Assembly (NCBI GenBank): GCA_018262795.1
Contig: JADFDM010000007.1
Span: 124,001 to 188,000 of the forward strand
Length of the DNA stretch: 64,000 bases
Reading direction: 5' to 3'
From: Sphingobacteriales bacterium
GTDB lineage: Bacteria > Bacteroidota > Bacteroidia > Chitinophagales > LD1
Shown: positions 60,801 to 64,000 of the stretch, piece after piece
Numbering within the stretch: the stretch's first letter is position 1
Layout: each line of letters begins with the position of its first letter
Position numbers and translations under genes: made by a program
The notes under the pieces: generated by a model
Databases searched by the model: none
Told to the model about the DNA's origin: nothing
Seen by the model: only the letters and a program-made list of their open reading frames with translations

Positions 60801-61042
60801 TTCAGACCAAGCAAGTGATTATTGATAGCAAGAACAAACTTCTCAATGTAAGAACTTTCAAAAATCGGGAAGATGTAATGGAGTATTACAAAGTGATTAA
60901 GAATCAAGGGCAGCTTTTCAGCGATTTGCAGACGGGGCAATATGCGATCACTTGCATCTCTACACTCAACTTTGGCACACTGCTTTCTGAGAAAGATATT
61001 GATGCTTACAACAAATACTTTAATAGAGTGTACGGCAAGTAG
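57884..61042 (+). CDS. sprE: T9SS component SprE/PorW-like TPR lipoprotein
   Basis: 1052 residues from ATG 57884. A lipobox LSLWGCSTTN (Cys at residue 61) is followed by HDITSHYNAYFNAHEKL, the conserved opening of SprE/PorW proteins. TPR repeats (about 130-560), a charged Lys/Glu coiled-coil stretch (EEMVKEAMAKKEKEAEDKK-type), a second TPR block (about 655-830), a low-complexity Thr/Ser/Ala linker and a conserved C-terminal domain (LPHYFIVYIKDPAAPQNAV ... NFGTLLSEKD). SprE/PorW is a periplasmic outer-membrane lipoprotein that links T9SS core to trans-envelope parts. The 60-residue lead before the lipobox is unusually long. Confidence 0.9.
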   Translation: MTFSSKPSLKLKLPKVSNIYSTHFPFSNFKPVEKSFGQGYKWGWRSVKALLWVSILSLWGCSTTNHAILPTQAFHDITSHYNAYFNAHEKLKGTLQSAEASHKDKFDSVIAVYPYNDSKEFASYSSDLEDVVKRSTQAIQLHNISNWSDDHMLLIGEAYYLKGDYDKASSSFKYITTEFKDGVDYVKVMRGLGKPLHKYVRAKKKKKKPRVKVVTNADGTKTLEKEDMRPKYSIWVHEPARSEALIWLVKTYTRQGNFDKAGSVVTFVRSDDNFYKNLDPKLDLADADLKVSSKNYSGAIEPLENYLKAKSIRKKKRLKGRPLFVLAQCYEMIGNYPKAISNYKLVLKNRPTYDMEFYAKLKMAKLGRAASKDNAAIRSLLAKMAKDGKYKDYWDQIYYELALISLQETNRDQARIFLHKSVNFSVGNDDQKALSYLQLAEMDYEDEAYVNSKFFYDSTLTFMAKNDSRYSNIEERDKLLENLVTQLNIIAEEDSLQKLAALPKDQQEQMVKEAMAKKEKEAEDKKAAEDAKKQELQLNNFANSNQTKGASPQTNTQSSGSSWYFYNTTARAAGYNDFLKKWGRRKLEPDWRRKDKTAVSADEVELFNASEGDTSSSATKEEKVVAGSPEEQMMAGIPNSPEKLNKSNERLVDAYYTAGTIYKDGLEAYDKAKEMFETLNDRVKKHRLLLESYYNLYLIAQQKQDNAGMEKYKNLILAEFPESVIAKILKDPNYIKQLMQKDLAVNTYYEEVYNDYNSGNLDSAWYKCKMSSTIFKSNPLEGKFDLLLALILSKQNKLDEYVQALNKIVSKGEDVEVQKVASDLLALLNKSKLPQVDLSKDTLMRDSLNAQYTATAPKSVPAVGTNQPAVANNQTSGTDTSGAVKSEANAINADTSGKAIGTSNVATDTAGKAAPVVINVMTEDTTSPYQRSDNLPHYFIVYIKDPAAPQNAVMSILAKLNAFNSTQFDSKRLQTKQVIIDSKNKLLNVRTFKNREDVMEYYKVIKNQGQLFSDLQTGQYAITCISTLNFGTLLSEKDIDAYNKYFNRVYGK

Positions 61043-61071
61043 ATCGTCTCCATCTCCCGTGGTTTTATTTT

Positions 61072-61079
61072 TACTTTTG
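61072..61079 (+). promoter_or_regulatory. Candidate -7 element for the PBP1A gene
   Basis: TACTTTTG, a perfect TAnnTTTG, 17 bases before the ATG at 61097. No clear -33 TTTG is visible. Confidence 0.42.
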
Positions 61080-61096
61080 ACCCCATTTACACGGAA

Positions 61097-63322
61097 ATGA
61101 GCAAGCGATTTTTTATAGGTTTTTGGAGTTTGTTTTTAGTTGGAATAGCGGCTACAGTACTGCTCTTTTATTTGTTGGCTGCCGGCAAGTTGGGCTACAT
61201 GCCCTCATTTTTGGAGTTAGAAAACCCGCAAAGCGATTTGGCTACCGAGGTGATTGCCACCGATAATGTAGTGCTGGGGCGGTACTATGTGGAAAATCGC
61301 AGCAATATCAGCTACGAAAACATTAATGCCAATCTTCGCGATGCGCTTTTAGCTACGGAAGATATTCGCTTCTTTAAGCATACCGGAGTGGACCTTCGCG
61401 CCCTTTTAAGAGTAGTAAAAGGAGTGGCGAGTGCCGACTTACAGGGAGGCGGTTCTACTATTACACAGCAACTCGCCAAAAATCTATTTCCGCGCGAGCG
61501 ACTCAATAAAATCCAGTTGGTGTTCAGAAAGCTGAAAGAGTGGATTATAGCCGTGAAGTTAGAGCGCTCGTACACCAAAGAGGAAATAATGGCCTCTTAC
61601 TTTAACACAGTCCCTTTTAGTGATAACGCCTATGGCGTAAAATCAGCCGCCTATGTTTACTTTGGTAAGCCTATTGATTCTCTCAAGTTAGAAGAAGCTG
61701 CCGTGTTGGTGGGTATGCTTAAAGCCCCCTCCACCTATAACCCGCGTGCACACCCAAAAACTTCATTAGAAAGAAGGAATGTTGTGATTGGGCAGATGTA
61801 TAATTATCGCTTCATTAATAAAGCCCAGCGAGATTCTCTTATCAAAATCCCCCTCACGCTTAACTTTCACTCGGCTTCACATGCGGATGGTAGTGCGGCT
61901 TATTTTCGGGAGTACCTGCGGTTGTGGTTAAAAGACTGGTGCGACAAAAACCCCAAACCGGACGGCAGCAAATACAATATCTATAGAGATGGATTAAAGG
62001 TGTACACCACCATTGATTCAAGATTGCAAAAATATGCCGAGGAAGCTCAACGGGAACATCTTTCGGAAATGCAGGCCATATTTTTTAATTATTGGAAAGG
62101 GAAGAACCCGTGGAAACACTTCCCTGACGAGTGGGAAGCAGTGTATCATCATTGCCCCGAGTACATTGATTTGAAAAAGACTGGTAAGTCAGACGAAGAA
62201 ATTGATAAAATAATGAAGACCCCTATTCCGATGCAGATATTTAGTTATGACGGAGGAACCAAGGATACTATCATGTCTCCGTTCGACTCTATCCGCTATC
62301 ATCGGATGATATTGCAAAATGGATTTCTGGCCGTGAACCCTGAATCGGGCTTCATAAGAGCTTGGGTAGGAGGGGTGGACTACCGTTTCTTTCAGTACGA
62401 CCATGTAAACATTAATACTAAAAGGCAAATAGGTTCCACCTTTAAGCCTTTTGTGTACACGGTTGCCATTCGCGATAAGGGCTACTCTCCTTGTTTTAGA
62501 GTGCCCAATGAGCCGGTGACTTTCGAGAAAAGCGATCCGCGTTTTCATCTGTTGCAGGACTGGACCCCCCGAAACAGTGATGGGAAATACGGAGGCACGC
62601 TTAGTCTCAAACAGGCTTTAGCCAATTCTGTAAATGCGGTAACAGCTTACCTGATGCATGAAATGACTCCCGAAGCGGTCATTACCTTAGTTAGAGGAAT
62701 GGGAATTAAAAGTGACATTCCCGACCAGCCGTCTATTTGTTTGGGCACTGCTGATGTTTCATTGTACGAAATGGTAGGAGCTTATACCACCTATGCGAAT
62801 AAAGGCGTGCATACGGAACCGCTTTTTGTAACTCGCATTGAGGATAAAAACGGAAATGTACTCCAAGACTTTATAGCCAAGCAGAATGAAGCATTGGATG
62901 AGCAAACTACTTATGTGATGGTGGAGATGCTGCGCAATGTTGTATTGGGAGGAACCGGCTCGCGAGTTCGTTATCGCTTTAATTTGTTAAACGATATTTT
63001 TGCAAAAACCGGCACCACCCAGAATTACAGCGATGGTTGGTTCATTGGCTGCACCCCCGATTTGATTGCAGGATGCTGGGTAGGGTGCGAAGATCGTTAC
63101 ATCCGCTTTAATAGTATGCAATACGGACAGGGGGCAAGCACCGCCTTGCCCATCTGGGCCAAATTTTTTCAGAAGGTGTATGCCGATAGCCTGAACTTTA
63201 AAAATGAAATCAACCCAGAGCATCGCTTTGAAGCTCCCGAAGGGAAGTTGACCATTGAATTAGACTGTAGCAAGTATAAGAATGGCTCTGCTGCAAAGCC
63301 GTCTGTCAATGAATTTGAGTAG
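61097..63322 (+). CDS. mrcA: Class A penicillin-binding protein 1A (glycosyltransferase/transpeptidase)
   Basis: 741 residues. One N-terminal membrane helix. Transglycosylase (GT51) domain: catalytic Glu88 in ATEDIRFFKHTGVDL, QGGGSTITQQLAKNL, and the later motif AYGVKSAAYVYFGKP. Transpeptidase: SxxK at Ser447-Lys450 (GSTFKP), SVN of the SxN motif, and KTG at 637-639 (KTGTTQNYSDGW). It polymerises and cross-links peptidoglycan. There is an insertion between the two domains (about 280-400) with an Asp/Lys-rich stretch. It lies 54 bases after the SprE/PorW gene but with its own -7 box. Confidence 0.95.
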   Translation: MSKRFFIGFWSLFLVGIAATVLLFYLLAAGKLGYMPSFLELENPQSDLATEVIATDNVVLGRYYVENRSNISYENINANLRDALLATEDIRFFKHTGVDLRALLRVVKGVASADLQGGGSTITQQLAKNLFPRERLNKIQLVFRKLKEWIIAVKLERSYTKEEIMASYFNTVPFSDNAYGVKSAAYVYFGKPIDSLKLEEAAVLVGMLKAPSTYNPRAHPKTSLERRNVVIGQMYNYRFINKAQRDSLIKIPLTLNFHSASHADGSAAYFREYLRLWLKDWCDKNPKPDGSKYNIYRDGLKVYTTIDSRLQKYAEEAQREHLSEMQAIFFNYWKGKNPWKHFPDEWEAVYHHCPEYIDLKKTGKSDEEIDKIMKTPIPMQIFSYDGGTKDTIMSPFDSIRYHRMILQNGFLAVNPESGFIRAWVGGVDYRFFQYDHVNINTKRQIGSTFKPFVYTVAIRDKGYSPCFRVPNEPVTFEKSDPRFHLLQDWTPRNSDGKYGGTLSLKQALANSVNAVTAYLMHEMTPEAVITLVRGMGIKSDIPDQPSICLGTADVSLYEMVGAYTTYANKGVHTEPLFVTRIEDKNGNVLQDFIAKQNEALDEQTTYVMVEMLRNVVLGGTGSRVRYRFNLLNDIFAKTGTTQNYSDGWFIGCTPDLIAGCWVGCEDRYIRFNSMQYGQGASTALPIWAKFFQKVYADSLNFKNEINPEHRFEAPEGKLTIELDCSKYKNGSAAKPSVNEFE

Positions 63323-63436
63323 TCAGTAGGCCATTTTCAACATTTCAATGAAGTATTTATTGTACAGGAGCACTAGTATTTGCTTCTACATCAGATGAGT
63401 TTCTACTAAGGAATAAATTTTTATTTTCGTTTGCCC

Positions 63437-63465
63437 TTGACACGCGGCACAGTTGTTGTTATATT
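63437..63465 (+). promoter_or_regulatory. Promoter-like sequence resembling a sigma-70 promoter
   Basis: TTGACA (63437-63442), a 17-base spacer and TATATT (63460-63465), 27 bases before the ATG of the next gene. This fits the E. coli sigma-70 consensus rather than the TAnnTTTG type of Bacteroidota, so it could be chance. Confidence 0.35.
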
Positions 63466-63492
63466 AATAGTCCTGACTAAATAAAAGGCATT

Positions 63493-64000
63493 ATGAAAAG
63501 AAATGTACTCCTGACATTCTTGGCAATTCCCATCTTGGGCTTCAGCCAAAACGAATTTTACAACAAAGGCGCTGAGGTGACTATTCAAGCCGGAGCCTTG
63601 TTGCACGTTCAAGGCACTTTTACCAACGATAACGGCACTACGAATGGCGACATCGAAAATGATGGAACCTTAGAAGTAAAAGGCGACTTTGATAACAAAG
63701 CCAACACTACTTTTAAATCTTCTGGTTTTTCCAGCGATGCGGTCGTTAAGTTTGTGGGCAGTGGCACCCAACACATCAAAGGTTCAATGAATACTGTTGG
63801 TACTTCCAGTTTTTTCAATATGATTGTTGACCAAGTTTCTGCAGCCGATACGGTAGAAATGCAAACGGATGCCACGGTTGAAGGATCCTTGATGTTTGGT
63901 TCTAATCAAAGCACTTTGTCTTATTTCGCATCGGTGGCATCTACCGATAATGGAAACCATGGAATTTTGAAGACCTACGATAATACATCTGAGCACATCT
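63493..64000 (+). CDS. Secreted beta-rich surface protein, N-terminal part (cut by window edge)
   Basis: Starts at ATG 63493 and stays open to the window end (169 codons). Signal peptide MKRNVLLTFLAIPILGFSQ. The mature part has repeated short beta-strand units with Asn/Gly/Asp and Thr (TFTNDNGTTNGDIENDGTLEVKG, DFDNKANTTFKSSG, KFVGSGTQHIKGS), typical of the parallel-beta-helix-like front part of Bacteroidota T9SS cargo. The C-terminus, where a sorting domain is expected, is out of view. Function unknown. Confidence 0.8.
   Translation, partial: MKRNVLLTFLAIPILGFSQNEFYNKGAEVTIQAGALLHVQGTFTNDNGTTNGDIENDGTLEVKGDFDNKANTTFKSSGFSSDAVVKFVGSGTQHIKGSMNTVGTSSFFNMIVDQVSAADTVEMQTDATVEGSLMFGSNQSTLSYFASVASTDNGNHGILKTYDNTSEHI

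Overview
The window looks like chromosomal DNA of a Bacteroidota member, most likely from the Chitinophagales/Saprospirales/Sphingobacteriales side of the phylum (placement inferred, no marker-gene tree possible here). Reasons: several type IX secretion system (T9SS) parts and many secreted proteins with T9SS C-terminal sorting domains, a PorP/SprF protein, a SprE/PorW lipoprotein, gene starts without Shine-Dalgarno sequences, and promoter -7 elements of the TAnnTTTG type. I see no tRNA, rRNA, CRISPR array, transposase or phage gene.

Layout. (1) 1-5063, minus: purN, purH, then the rod-shape genes mreB, mreC, mreD and the start of a PBP2 gene. (2) 5130-18178, minus: an eight-gene surface-glycan operon (membrane glycosyltransferase, GT2, deacetylase-like protein, FemAB/GNAT-like transferase, DegT-like enzyme, sulfotransferase, hexapeptide acyltransferase, flippase-like protein), mostly joined by 4-base overlaps, followed by a 1780-residue secreted protein with two LamG-like modules and many PKD domains. 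(3) 18422-26437: a lone MoxR ATPase, a PurF-like amidotransferase, an OmpA-family porin, pdxH, a small lipoprotein and a class 3-like aldehyde dehydrogenase. (4) 26793-34965, plus: a metabolic cluster with a glutamine-synthetase-like ligase, a small membrane protein, a fusion of a CrtC/AttH lipocalin domain to a trans-prenyl diphosphate synthase, an iron alcohol dehydrogenase, a class I amidotransferase-type gamma-glutamyl hydrolase, a four-helix-bundle protein and a second aldehyde dehydrogenase. This is the best candidate for an undescribed system. (5) 34966-38359: repeat-rich accessory DNA with an unrecognised helical protein, a small secreted protein with a structured leader, three copies of an interspersed palindromic repeat, a 293-base duplication and a gene remnant. 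(6) 38360-55999: T9SS zone: a translationally coupled trio (type-B cargo, PorP/SprF, PorE-like OmpA protein), two tandem delta-60-repeat propeller proteins and a secreted peptidoglycan amidase. (7) 56127-64000: AtpZ-like protein, bactofilin, M23 peptidase, SprE/PorW, PBP1A and the start of another secreted protein.

How the parts fit. The two ends hold cell-wall growth and shape genes (MreBCD, PBP2, PBP1A, M23 peptidase, bactofilin). Between them are outer-surface functions: T9SS machinery, cargo, adhesin-like proteins and a glycan operon that could decorate them. Region 4 reads as a gamma-glutamylation route for an amine or amino alcohol (ligase, alcohol and aldehyde oxidation, hydrolase) with an isoprenoid enzyme embedded in it. 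The enzyme families are clear; the substrates are inference.
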